This document shows, one piece after another, positions 11,293 to 22,910 of a DNA stretch of 64,000 nucleotides. The notes below the pieces were generated by a model. That model was not told the DNA's origin and made no database searches. It saw only the letters and a program-made list of their open reading frames with translations. This DNA is from Dysidea avara (Eukaryota > Porifera > Demospongiae > Dictyoceratida > Dysideidae): assembly GCF_963678975.1 (NCBI RefSeq), contig NC_089276.1:1054001-1118000 (forward strand), in the 5' to 3' direction. Every line of letters begins with the position of its first letter. Position 1 is the first letter of the stretch. Made by a program: the position numbers and the translations under genes.

Positions 11293-12556
11293 ATACATAT
11301 CTTTTGGAGATTTACAGGATGGTCATTCTTATCAAGTTCCATTATGCCTACTCAGAGTCACATATGCGTCAGTAGGTAAGTCCCGATCAATTCACTGAGG
11401 ACATTCCAGTTGATACCACTGGTATACATAAGTGCCAATAATAAGGTCAAGTTATGATTGTGAAATGAAAATAAAACTAACCCTGTTGTGATTATGCCCA
11501 CTTTTAGTATCCACCTCAAGTATATTTCCAACTTGTTTGCATCATGTTTGAACATGTAGCCATATAAGGGTATGGTGTATGCACACATTCAGGTTTGGTT
11601 TTAGCATGCAGTGTTTATGTTAGAATTTCATTTTACACTTTATGATAAACTATAGTTACAGGTGTAATTAGTTTGAAACCTGGGGTTGGAGGGATTTTTT
11701 TTCCTTACTTTGACCCCTTTTCTGTTACACCCTATCAGTCATTAAGTCAGTCACTATGTCAAGTCAATAAGTCTAAGTCCTTGAAATTAGGTTAGGTAAT
11801 CCTAAGGCTGCAGTATGCGCATGTTGCTGTCAGACCTTCAGTGCTGGTCACTGTAAAGTGTTAATAATAGTAATTGTAGGTGATTTATGAGAACCATCAA
11901 CTAAACTATCAAATTAAACACTCAACAGATTCAGATGTTTGTACAATATGTTGAGCTCTCACAAGTATCTCTCCCTTCTCTTAGTATATGAGCTACACCG
12001 TATGAATGATGTGGAGTATTTTGTAGGTATTAGTGTGTGAACTTCCATTAGGGAGGGAGAAGTGTCCACTAAAGTGTAGGCCAGTTTGTTGAATATGCTT
12101 TTATACTGCATCATGATGTGCTATTATAGCTGTTATAGCCACTATATTAGTGTAAAGTCTTGAAATGTATTTTTATTGGTTATTTCATTGTCATTCAGAA
12201 GTATGCAAGATGTGCACTTTCATGGAATCTGATATGTTATACTTGAGGATAATTCCTTTATAAGTTTATTTGGCTTCACTGATCATCATGCACACAGGAA
12301 CAACTCAGGACGCTTGTCACATTAGGAAAACTTTATTACACACGTACCAACATTGGTCCCTTAAAAAATTTTCTACAGTGAATGTGAATGTATAACATTA
12401 GCCAACAACACATTGCTGCCAGATGGCTTCAATACAGACGATCGTGTATCATCAGTTACATGCATACAAATGTATTATTGTTGGAGATACCATCTATATA
12501 GTGGCAATAATTCATGTTCCTGTATGACCTTTACCTCACATCTCCCTAGCTATTAA
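11293..12556 (+). CDS. Candidate four-exon gene, 3' part, copy 1
   Basis: Product not recognised. Four exons can be proposed: 11293-11375 (acceptor 'ttttgtttacag', donor 'gtaagt'), 11985-12026 (acceptor 'tctcccttctcttag', donor 'gtatta'), 12199-12235 (acceptor 'attgtcattcag', donor 'gttata') and 12379-12556 (acceptor 'ttttctacag', TAA stop). Phases match at every junction (1, 1, 2), giving a frame that starts YISFGDLQDGHSY, runs through YELHRMNDVEYFV and VCKMCTFMESD, and ends with a 58-residue cysteine-rich exon (CxC, then C, C and CxC, ending SHLPSY). The first exon shown starts in mid-codon (two bases needed from upstream), so the start lies further upstream and was not found. A 2 bp indel between copies in the last intron leaves exon frames intact. 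A 65-codon open frame at 12550-12747, behind 'catctccctag', could be an alternative last exon. Donor 'gttata' is weak. Confidence 0.4.
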
Positions 12557-12747
12557 TTGATGATCAAGATAATGATGAAGAGAGCAGAGAAGTAGACATT
12601 GATGTATCAGATGTTGAGGTGGATAATTTGGACACTTTAGTATCCAATAATGCAGCAGTCATCAACAGTCTTAGCAACACTAACAGTAGCAATAGTAATA
12701 GTCATTATAGAATTCTGACATGCATGGTATTGAGAAGACCTTGGTGA

Positions 12748-14821
12748 TCAACTACATTATTATGTCATTGAGCTAATGTATAAGATTCAATAGTTATTAT
12801 AAAATTATTCAGCTCTTATACTATTGTGTGGCAAATGAAATTGTATAGCCATTCATCACATTAATACATTATTTGTAATAATTGTATAGTTCCATTTGTC
12901 ACAGCACAATGTTATATGTATGTGCAAATCATAGGTTCCCCTATAAGACATTTGAAGCTATAGATTTTAACAGAGGACTGAAGAGGAGGTGTTATAGCAC
13001 AACCAACGTACAAGTGAAGTAAAATCAAGATCCTCTTCTGCTTCATATCCATCTCTATGTGTCTTGTTCATAGCTGTGAAGATGTAATGTGTTTATACAG
13101 TAATAACTATATGCATTATAAACATTTTAATTGTTAATTTTGCTTAAGTATATATACGTAGCTAATGATCCTGTGACTGACTTGATGGCTTGATGGTGGC
13201 CATATGATATGTACATAGTTACTAACATCCTGAATGATCAATGAATTGCATTATGAAACCAAAAAGATAATTTGTTATATGATAAAACCTCTTAGCAAAA
13301 CCTCTTCAGTTTCAAAGATGTCAAGTTATCAACAAGGTCCTTTAGTCTCACCTAACTCACCTTACATGATGTTTGATCATCAAACTGTCTACGTTGATTA
13401 TAATATGGCGAGCATCATAGTGAATAGCTGAGATCTATGGTGATCTGCCTGTCCTTAAATTCCTTTCCAAAAAAATTATATGTACATCATAGCTAATGGG
13501 AAATGTTTTGCACATCAATAGTGTGTCAGTGATGTGGCATTTCTTCTCTTCCTTGTTGTCTCAAAGTTTATAGTCAGTGTGTAGGCTTTTTGAAATTTAT
13601 CTGAAGGTACTGAAATCAACCTGTTGTATATGGAAAATTGTTATTTTTGCAACCTAAAAATTATGCAGTGCTAACTTATTATATAAATTCTACACAGTAT
13701 ATGAAATTAGCACTATATAGCTATATGTATATTTTACATACCCGTACTAATTATAGTTAGATCACCTATTTTTCATTTCTAGCTGGTATGTATTACAATA
13801 AGCATTGATAGCTTAGTCTATATTACACCTGTATAACCATGAAACTTTGTTACTGATCTCCAATACAATGGCAAATTTGCACGCATACTTACATTCTGTC
13901 TGTCTGCCTGTGGGGAATAACTCACAAGCATAATGAAGCCGTAATGGTTTGTTGTTAAACACGGTTAGCTTCAATTTCACTACTACACTAATCTAACAGG
14001 AGTACATGGGGTTGGTCTAATGGCTATAATTGTGTATAATTGTAAACGTTATATGTGTGAGTGTAATTCATTGCTATAAATTTGTCAATAAAACTTTAAA
14101 ATGTCAAGAAATTCTGCTGATACATCAATTTTTCCATAGCTGAATAACATTTGGGGAAAAGCTGAATTTATACTAGTAGACAGCTGAATGAACTTTATGC
14201 CACTGCCCCTTGTGACTCTTGTAGAAAGTCGGATATAGATTGGGAATGACAAATTCACATCGCATCCATGAATGATTTTGTAAAATGTAAGTAAATGTAG
14301 TTCTTAGATGTATACAATTTAAAAGATATACACAGCACAATGGACATTGGACAAATCAATTGACATGCTATTATACTAATCATGAGTTGGTTGTGACATA
14401 TTCATTATCTAGTCACTTGGTTGGTTATCATTTATCCTGCATTTGATCAATATGTTCAAGCTTGCATGCACTGTAAAGAACAAGTAGTTTGAACTGTCCA
14501 ACAATGTGACAGCCATGCTGGGGACAATGGTAAGGGCAGCCAGCTGTTGACAGTATTACTTTGAGAGTAACTCCTGTACCACAAATCCACATGTGCAAGC
14601 TGCCATATTTGAGTATGCAGTGTGGCACCGATAATGAAGCAAGGAGTGGAGAATAGCCTGTGTGACAGCGCATGCTATAAACCCTTAACAAACTATGATC
14701 ACATATCTAGACTACACTTAGTGAAGAGAAAGATTCCCCCTCTTAGCTATGAGCTAGTTAGAATACAAAAATGGCTTCGCATACTCAATAGAAATAGCAC
14801 TTATGTGGCAATGTTCTTTGC
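12748..14821. other. Intergenic, conserved near the downstream promoter
   Basis: No gene seen. Short frames at 13234 (65 codons, lost in copy 3 through an insertion) and at 14622-14828 are not accepted as coding. The 207 bp just upstream of the TATA box differ between copies 1 and 3 at about 3 positions, less than the coding exons that follow, which suggests promoter constraint or chance. Confidence 0.45.
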
Positions 14822-14830
14822 TATATAAAT
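14822..14830 (+). promoter_or_regulatory. TATA box of secreted-protein gene, copy 1
   Basis: TATATAAAT lies 67 bp upstream of the ATG at 14897. Transcription would be expected to start about 25-30 bp downstream of it, giving a 5' leader of roughly 40 nt. It is conserved in all three copies. Confidence 0.7.
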
Positions 14831-14896
14831 GGATTAAAACCCAGCATGTAGTCATTGTAAGGTGACAACTGAGTGAAGTACTGAACACAAGGTAAA

Positions 14897-15814
14897 ATGG
14901 AGTTGAACTGCAAGGCTGTTATCTGCGTTAGCATAGTGGTGCTGTACGGGCTCACTATAGTGTGCTCGTTGCCAGTTGGAAAAAGAGAAGCCCTGCCCAC
15001 CGCTGATCAAGAACCTATTACATTTAATAAACTACTACCTCCACTGATAGATCTATCCAGCTCTGATAGTTTGTTTTCGCTTTGGAGAGGAGCTTTCGAT
15101 CTTAGCGATGAAAATTTATTGAAGGCTGAGGTAAGTTTAAAAAGTACTTGCTCTCACGTGATAGGTATTGTACGCATGCGCATAATGTTCACATGGTTAT
15201 TCTCTTTGCAGTATCAGCAAAAGAAGCGCAAGGTATGCAGGGGACGAGTGTTCTACGGCATGACAGGAACAGAAGAAAAAAAGTGTAGAGAAATGACTCC
15301 TTTAACATATGGCCAGTTAGTCAAATACTACAACGAGTTGGTTGTTCAATTACAACTGGCCAAGACGATTGTCAACGACTCCAGTCTAATCCCTCGGGAA
15401 GTGATAGAGGCAGAGCAAACAGAAGTACTGGAGGCAGAGAGGGGGATCATCCAACTGCTGAATGAGACTGTTTTACCAGTGCTAGAATATACAGTAAGTC
15501 AATAGCTAAGGGTCACTTTATAAATTACTATGACCCATCATGTCACATTACAGCTGGCAGCTAATGACACGAATTGCTCCACCACAGAAGCAATTGTGGA
15601 CCAAACAATTTCGATTTATACCAACTGTGCAACAGTGCAGACCTCCAATCTGTTTCTAGCTCAGACTGCACTTGACTTGTTCCACAACCTGAATTATACC
15701 ATTAATGAATTACAAATTCAAACGAATGAGAGTGGAACAGCAGATGATGATGATAGCTCAGTGACATTTCCTGCAGCAAATAACTCTAAGGAATGGTGTA
15801 TCATCCAGCAGTGA
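14897..15814 (+). CDS. Secreted helix-rich glycoprotein, copy 1
   Basis: Unrecognised secreted protein of 258 residues in three exons: 14897-15130, 15212-15493 and 15554-15814. Introns are 81 and 60 nt, both GTAAGT...CAG and phase 0. The start has a good context (aaaATGG). Residues 1-24 form a typical signal peptide with hydrophobic core VSIVVLYGLTIVCS, followed by a dibasic GKR at 28-30 that could be a processing site. The mature part has five cysteines (87, 103, 180, 197, 254), seven N-glycosylation sequons (NDS, NET, NDT, NCS, NYT, NES, NNS) and several long amphipathic stretches, for example around LTYGQLVKYYNELV, EAEQTEVLEAERGIIQLL and LAQTALDLFHNL, with an Asp run near 235. There is no transmembrane segment after the signal. 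A helical-bundle cytokine-like fold is conceivable but unproven. Intron 1 is a multiple of three without stops, so its retention would add 27 residues. Confidence 0.78.
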
Positions 15815-16080
15815 TATCTGAAGTAGCTGTAGCATTTGTGTGTGTGTGATGTGTGTAACACTAGTTAGGAACTGACCAAGTTTGCGTCATCGACAATCGG
15901 CTGTGACAATTTTAAAACATACAAACTTATTTATTTATTTACAGCTAGGCTCATTTTATGGCTGTATATACTTAGGAGGTTTTAATACATGAGTATAATA
16001 GTTGTATGGTCTTCATTCTGTTATATAAACAACAATATTGACTGATTTATTGCATTACTACATAACTCCACTATAGTGAC
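15815..16080. other. 3' flank of secreted-protein gene, copy 1
   Basis: Presumed 3' UTR and downstream sequence; no clear AATAAA is present before the inserted LINE piece. The first AATAAA (16150-16155) lies inside that LINE insertion, which copy 3 lacks, so polyadenylation may differ between copies. Confidence 0.4.
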
Positions 16081-16530
16081 TGATTGATTGATTGCTTGAT
16101 TATTCCTTTACAGTACTGCATACAAGTATAGAATAAGAGATGTACAATTAATAAAATCTTTAGGGTACAGTACTGATGGTCCGCTAGCTCAAGGCTACCA
16201 GCCATTAAAAATCAACAATTTGCTTACCGTATTACATTACTTATAAAAATTACATTACTTATACTTAAAGAGTTACATTAAAGGGGGCGGGGTGTGTTGG
16301 AACATCTACTACATGGGTATAAAAAAATGAAAGGTACAAGGGTTGTCATGTCTAAAGTTTGATAAAAAATGTGACCATAGAAACTTATATATCTTTGTCT
16401 TGTTTGTTTTAATAGACAAAGATAAGTCAATAGGGGGTAGGGCATTCCACAATCAAGGGATTCTATTGAAGAAGAAATGTCTATACCTGCTTTATTATTG
16501 TTTCTAGCATGAATCATTTTACCACTTGAG
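16081..16530 (-). mobile_element. LINE 3' fragment, copy 1
   Basis: A 5'-truncated non-LTR element on the minus strand. Its minus-strand reading gives a C-terminal tail of the LWNALPPIDLSLSIKT type, with degenerate frames. The 3' tail on the minus strand is an AATCA-like repeat (plus strand 'tgattgattgattgc'). It is flanked by a 5 bp duplication 'gtgac' (16076-16080 and 16531-16535). Copy 2 has the same insertion at the same place; copy 3 has the empty site near 59221. Confidence 0.8.
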
Positions 16531-16887
16531 GTGACCCACAAGAAAGTTATAGCCTTTATTGTGACAATCAGCTGGTGACTTGATTACTAGACTACTCATC
16601 GGTGCTTAAGGGTTCACACAGTCTGGAATCAGCATTTTCTCTTTGTGCTCATGATAACTATAATATTGTTAAGTATTTATGTATGTGATGCATGGATACT
16701 GGCTATATCTGTTGCCTCTCCTGGATGATTGTATAGTTACTTTGTACACTGAATAGTGCACTTGAACTATGCTTTGTTGCAATTGATGAGTAAAGGGCCC
16801 ATGATGAATTGATAGACTGTGGACATTGATAAGTTGAAGCATCTTTATGGTATACATACAATGACATTAAAGCCATTGTTCTGACTA

Positions 16888-17404
16888 CCGTAGAGCGGAA
16901 AATTTTGGTGGGAGAAAATTTTGGCGAATTTGGTGAGCGTGCATTGATTCGCCAAAATTTTACTCGCCATTTTTCTAAACACTGAAAGTGTAGTAGACGC
17001 TGTTCATTAGTGGGTGAATATTGTTACAGCGCGGTGAGTGATTAGTCTTCCTATCCCATTGAATACAGTATGGTTTTAGACTACTAATAGCTCAGGCAGA
17101 TGGGCAATTCAGCTCAAGCGATTCAGCTCAGTGCCCTCGCCTTGCTTGCCACGCGCGTCCCAGTGACTTAGCGAGCTAGTGCATGCTGTTTTAATTACAG
17201 CTAGCTCTCGAGCTAGCTATTTGCATAAGAGTGCGTCGATTCGAATGAGAGGCATTGAACTGTAGTAAGCTTCGTCGCCTACGCAGTCAGATTAAAATTG
17301 CATAGGCAAAGTAATGTCATACATTCGCCAAAATATTATTCGCCAATTCCTGCCAATGATCAATTCGCCAAAAATTTCTCCCGCCAATATTTTCCGCTAT
17401 ACAG
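16888..17404. mobile_element. TA-target MITE (Tc/mariner-like), copy 1
   Basis: 517 bp with imperfect inverted ends of about 40 bp, containing 'agcggaaaatttt' and 'gggagaaa' at the left and their complements at the right. The target TA is duplicated (16886-16887, 17405-17406). Copy 3 keeps the empty site 'gactagctag' near 59588. No transposase. The repeated 'attcgccaaaa' motif occurs several times inside each end. Confidence 0.9.
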
Positions 17405-17406
17405 TA

Positions 17407-17798
17407 GCTATAGATTGCATGAAGACATAAAAATGATAGTCATCAATCATAAACAGCTTCATGATCTTTACGTATATACATACATACATAGAGCATGTTA
17501 GCTGTGTTGCAATATGTCCTTTGTCTGGTTATATATAGTCGTAACTATAATTTTAAAAATGGGGAACAGTACACTACATTACAAAAATGATGTAATCTAT
17601 ATCAGCACAATGCATGAATTAGTCTAAGAGTAACAATTTCCCTTATCACCCATATATGCTGCATTACTATACCATATGCATGCATAGTTATAACAAATTC
17701 TTTTATACACAGTGATGTATACTTACTGGGTAGCTGGTTAGAAGAAACATTTGTACATTTTGGATTAATTTCTCCTTCTCAATATTTCCCTATAATTA
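17407..17798. other. Unit right part, no gene seen
   Basis: AT-rich sequence shared by all three copies; no exon or RNA gene was recognised. Confidence 0.5.
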
Positions 17799-18736
17799 GG
17801 CATTCCAGCCCGATTTTTAAATTTTGGTAAAATGGGCTTTTTATATGCTCAATAGATAGAGCATTAATTGCTGATCTCAGAAATATATAGTCTGTTGGGT
17901 TGGAATTAGCTACTTTGGCATGCACAGTGCTTAAAAACTGAAAAAAGGTACATTTTTTCTCCAGGGCTCCCCATACATTTTAAAGGGAAAAATGGCACAA
18001 TTGAATCAGGAAGCCGCCATCTAGCAATCTGGACTATCTTGAAACTGCAGTTGCTTCTAGCTGCAAGTTTGTACATGTAATGAGAGTAACTTCAGATTGT
18101 ATCGGATCTCAGTGATCTTTGTATGCTTTGTGGTGAGCAAATATGTTTCACCCACTGCACACTTCTCAATACAATGGTGTATACCCATAGGCAAGTGGCT
18201 ATCTCAAGTAAGTAAAAACATCAAGTTAACAACTTATAAAGGTAAACAACTAAAGTGGAGGTGCCACAATGATGCAACAATACTTAAGGTGGAGTTGTGG
18301 TATCAATTATGGCATTGTTATGCCGACTTTGAAGTGGTTTACTTTGAGCTGACTCGTGACACAGCCATCAGAAAATTGCTCTGGAGCTGAAAATCGCTAA
18401 CCCGAGCGAAGTAACTACGCGCTTTAAAGTAAGCACCAGTGACTACCTTCCACCCAACAGTATGTTTTTTAAAGTTTTACTGTATTCTACATACATTGCA
18501 TGGTTTGAAAAGATTACAAAACAACACAAAACTTACTTATATGTAACGCGCACGATAAACCTAAGATTTTCATGATGATCAGCATGTGGACAAACCCCAC
18601 AGCGATTTTCATCCTCATTGGAGCTCGGACGACGGAGCAGTCCCAAATTAAACACGAATTGTTATTTTGTGCCAGGGTTCTATTGGGGAATATACGGATA
18701 ATTTTTTAATTAAAAAATCTCGGATACTGGAATGCC
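17799..18736. mobile_element. 938 bp MITE-like element, copy 1
   Basis: Ends are inverted (GGCATTCCAG at the left, CTGGAATGCC at the right, followed inwards by related AT-rich stretches) and lie next to TA. The whole segment is missing from copy 3, where 'ttccctatatagacc' near 59965 joins the two sides. A 97-codon frame inside (18097-18390) has no recognisable product. Probably a non-autonomous DNA transposon; its superfamily is unclear. Confidence 0.75.
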
Positions 18737-19388
18737 TACTATAATTATAGACCTTAAGATTCACTGAGAGGAACACTTATGTCCCAGTGGTGAGGCTTTG
18801 ACTGTTGGAAGTTGACATCATAAGTCGTTGGGGGCTTAACACTGACGTAGTTTGGCATCCAGAAATGAGAAATGATGCCCATCACCAATGCAGGTGAAGG
18901 AAACAACAGAACCTCTTTTTTCTCGACACCATGGGATCATGTTAAATGTTTCAATTAGATTCATTTCAAGGGTGTTCAGTAATGATAAATAGGGAGACCA
19001 ACAATTAGTTCACAATGCCTATGAAGTGACTTTTGCAAAGCGGCAACGACAAGTCTACATTATATCTGAACATCCAGTGTTGTGGATGAATTTCATAATA
19101 ACAAAAGTTGCCCCATAGCAACCTGAATTTTGCAATATTTGTAGGGGTAAATGTCTATATTAATATCTCCAAATTTTAAAAGGATAGCATATATAGGTCA
19201 TGAGACATAACATTTTAAAATTTGTCATTTTTCTGTACATCGTCTATGAGAGGGGGCAACAGTTGCCCCTTCTGGGCAATCACATAAATAATGTGTGGGA
19301 AAACAACAAATCCAATTAATGCCATTTCTCAATTTAACATTATTTGTAAGTATGAGCATAGATAGTATATTACTTAATAGACCGGGAA
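18737..19388. other. Unit right end, no gene seen
   Basis: Non-coding by inspection. It contains a short inverted 'gggggcaac'/'gttgcccc' hairpin near 19254-19268 and ends at the duplication junction. Copy 3 keeps only the first part, to about 60322. Confidence 0.5.
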
Positions 19389-19441
19389 CTTTCCTTTAAC
19401 AATGCATGAAAAATTACATATTGAGAACCTTAAGATTAATT

Positions 19442-20101
19442 GTGACTGGATTTCACATAACAAGGCTTCCACACACACAAAATCAAACTTACGATTTTAC
19501 CAGAAATGGATTGCTGGTCTAATACACTATCATATTTCACACTGTACTTCCTTCAGCACTGACAAGTCTGGTTTCTGTAGCAGCTTTCTTCCGACCCTGT
19601 CAAAGCCACGAGTGTGAGATTGGCACCATTATTGATGGCCATGGCTTTGTGATAATGGTGTGTAGTGAGCTGGGACTTCACAGAGAGCTCGCCAATAGTG
19701 TTCTCAGTCAATTTGGAGTAATTTGAGGGCCATGGAGGGCCATGGAGGGCCATGGAGGGCCATGGAGAGCCCAAACTTGGCCTCTGGATTCCAATCGTCT
19801 TCTTACTCCATTTTGTACCCGTATATTAAGACCACCGTCCACCCGCACCCTCCCACCCTATTACTACCATCTGTGATATTATTACCCGCTCGAAAAAAGC
19901 TGCTCAAAACAGGGCAAATTTTGGGTATCAGAAATGTGTACACCCACTCAGTGATAGCTAGTGAACAGATGAACAATTGGTGCAAATTTTGTTTGCACAG
20001 CTGTAGGCACTGGGAAGTTATTACACAATGATTCCTTAAAATCGCCATATCTCCAAACAAAGCTTTGTGCGTCGAAGCCTTGTTTTGTCAAATTCAGTCA
20101 C
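19442..20101. mobile_element. 660 bp MITE, private to copy 2
   Basis: About 35 bp imperfect inverted ends: GTGACTGGATTTCACATAAC at the left, and the complement of the right end reads GTGACTGAATTTGACAAAAC; both continue into 'aaggcttc'. It is flanked by AATT at 19438-19441 and 20102-20105. Copies 1 and 3 keep the empty site ('attaattatgctt'). It contains a ggccatggag minisatellite at 19728-19769. No coding frame accepted. Confidence 0.88.
19728..19769. repeat. GGCCATGGAG minisatellite inside MITE
   Basis: Four consecutive 11-base units 'ggccatggagg', the last ending 'gagagcc'. Each unit contains the palindrome CCATGG. Present only in copy 2, because it travels with the MITE. Confidence 0.9.
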
Positions 20102-22888
20102 AATTATGCTTGTTTGTTTGATTGTACTGGCAGTCACTTATGGATCATATACATGCATTCCCATGTATATAGGGCAATTAAATAGTAGCATAAAGTGAAG
20201 TTGCCCCAATGGTATACAGTTACTAACAGTGCATCTTTTTTCAGTAGTGTACATATATACTGTTAGCCTAAATATTTTAAGGGAATACAATTTTTGCTGA
20301 TTTCAAGGGTGAAAATTTTGTCCTTGAAATATTTGCACTTTACATTATAGTCTATTACATTTTGTAACTGTTTGAAAATTCACAACAAAATTTTTAAACA
20401 ACATTTCAGTCTCCCTCAAAAATATTGCCCCTTGAAATGTTTAGGCTATAACATGACATGTACACCTGTCATGTTTTGTTAGGTCTGTACCTAGTAATCA
20501 CTATGGAGTACTCTATGTTGCTTTTGTATATTGTGGTCTCAGCTGAGTCAAGCTGACTGATAAAAGCCTCTCTGCTACATATGCAAGAAAACAATAACGT
20601 TGCATCCAAGACAGACGCACTATTTTATCTTGTTCACTTTATTGTAATGCTACTTCACTGTGAAAAGGCTATAAACCTTGTTAATGAAGGCATAGGTCAA
20701 GATTTTAAAGACAAAAAAATGTTGTCGAATACAGAAAATCTGACGTGGCTCAATCCTCCATCAACATGCATGTGATAAATTAGCTATAGTCACAACAGCT
20801 GAGATGTGAAGCCTTCCGTACATATATATATATGAATTACTCTCGCTAAAAAGGAGTTTTAACATAATTGCCATATCCCACTTAGAGAGCTGTGAAAGTA
20901 GTCAACTTCACTGCAGCAGTAAAACTGCAATATAGTCTGCCCATGATGGTTAATTTGCTCTAGCTAAGGATAGGTAGAATATTAATAGATATATAGCTGC
21001 ACTGAACAGTTTTCACATATATACTGCAGAGCCCATGCATACTGACTTTAAATGTAATGTTATTCATAGCAATGAGCAACACAACTATTCTCTTTGATGA
21101 GGAAATTTGAATTCAATATGGATATTACATCATTTAGTTCCATGATACACTGGAATATGTTCCATCTTGATGATAGAAACTGAAAACTGTTTGTTTAAGT
21201 CTAATAAATTATCAGTTGTTAACCAAATAAACTGATAAATCATTAAAGAATTCTGCTTTCCTTGTGACAAATTTTGAACACTGACTCATAATCAAACCTA
21301 GTTATAACTTAACCATGTGTATGCAATAATGATTGTGTGTTATAGATGTATAGATTAATGTTTTTCTATAGTAGCTACAAACTGATTTATTATGATTTAG
21401 TTTTAGTTCTATACTCTCAGCCACCTTTAAGGTTTAGCTACATATATTCTATAGAATTGTCTGTAATATTTGTTTGAGCACCCTAGTATTGGTTCTATAG
21501 TAAGTATGCTCAGTTTACTATAGTATAAGAGTTAGCACCATTCAAAGTTGTATTTATTTACCCAACTTCCAAGACAACATTCAGTTACTAAGAGCAATAA
21601 AAATAGCAGTAAATCTATACTTGGCTCTTATTTCTGCACAAGAATACTATATACAAATGAACAAAATCTAATGACACCATTAAAGTACATCACTTGCAGA
21701 CAAGAGCTTGAAAAGGGGCTACTAACAACGATCTCCATTATAATTTATGTAAATGCTCTTCAGGTAAACGTTTGCAGAAAATCTTTCAGCTACTTACTGA
21801 GTTTATTATCATTATTATTTATTTATTAAGGTTTGACAGCACAAGTGCTGAAGGTCTATAGGACACCTGGTCATACAGCCTGTTTATAAAGTTGTCAGTA
21901 TGTTTAGAAAGGTAGAGAAAGGAGAAAATCCATGACTGGACCTGGGACCTGCAGCCATCTGATTAACCCTCGAACGCTTACAGGAGTCTGTCAGGTGCAT
22001 GGTCAGGATGTTTTCTCCTTGTGAATTTCAAGTATTATAATATGCATCCATAGGAACTTTAGAGAGTGACCTCTTATCTCAAAGTACCCCATGTGGTTCT
22101 AGTTCTTGAACTACCAAATAGTTCAAGAGGTTTTAGTTTAGTCAGTTTTGAACCAAAGGCTGTAAGAATTTTAGTTTAGTTTGAGATTTTGAATTAACCT
22201 TTTAGTTCTGATTTGCTATAGAGCTAAAATTGCTGCCTTATAAGTACATATATATAATTAGTTCTATAGTCATGCAACACTTGACTACTACAAATCAGAA
22301 CAACACTACAATAATTTTTGCACTTTGTATAAACTATTTGATTGCAACACTATCTCCCACATCATACCCATACCACACACCACACACCCTTATACACTTA
22401 CATATCCCCTTCCCTAACATAACTCTTCAATGGAGTTGTGCAACCACAGCGATTGGCTAACAATACACATAGATGGAGTTGTGCCACCACAGCAGTTGGC
22501 TAACAATGATGGTTTGTAAAGAAACTACAGCATACACACCAGATACTGCATACCTACACAATTACAACATGAGACAATCTTAAGTAGCGGAGTGGGGAGC
22601 CAGCAAAATAATAAGCTGAACAAACTTAGAAAAAATTTAGGGCTGCTTGACCCAAACAGACTTGGGAAAAAAACCTGGTAGGTTTTTTTTTGACCACCAG
22701 GGAAAAACCCTAAATTGCTCCACTCTGTTGTGTATGTGATTGTAAAAGTCAAAAGTGCAAATCTCATCTACTTCTTATCATCTCTATCTGGAATATAGCT
22801 AAGGAAAGAACATGGGAGGTTGCCAGCCTGTAAACTTACATGTGGCATAGATTGAATTAATGCGCACCATTATACCCTTATATACCCA

Positions 22889-22910
22889 GCGTCACGTGAG
22901 GACGTGACGC
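22889..22910. promoter_or_regulatory. Inverted CACGTGA/CRE-like motif, copy 2
   Basis: Perfect inverted repeat GCGTCACGT - GAGG - ACGTGACGC in copy 2 of the unit. An upstream 'cttatatacc' resembles a weak TATA element, but no gene start was identified just downstream. Confidence 0.4.

Larger units (their letters stand above)
1684..19388 (+). repeat. Tandem unit, copy 1
   Basis: First of three direct copies of a large unit. Homology to copy 3 begins near 1684 and 42406 and runs almost end to end. Homology to copy 2 begins near 3366 and 19389. The unit holds the candidate four-exon gene (11293-12556) and the secreted-protein gene (14897-15814). Private insertion: a hAT-type MITE at 5729-6662 with another MITE nested in it. 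Insertions shared with copy 2 but absent from copy 3 are at 16081-16530, 16888-17404 and 17799-18736. The right edge is the junction in the phrase 'aatagaccggga', after which copy 2 starts. Confidence 0.93.

Noticed and set aside
12550..12747. Acidic 65-codon frame LLIDDQDNDEESREVDIDVS behind a good acceptor
   Set aside because: No upstream exon ends in the needed phase 0 with a good donor, and copy 3 has two frameshifts in it. Kept only as a possible alternative last exon.
14622..14828. 68-codon frame just upstream of the secreted-protein gene, present in all copies
   Set aside because: It starts at GTG, ends in the TATA box and is conserved only as closely as its non-coding surroundings. 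Promoter constraint is the better explanation.
18097..18390. 97-codon frame in copies 1 and 2
   Set aside because: It lies wholly inside the 938 bp MITE-like insertion absent from copy 3 and has no recognisable product.
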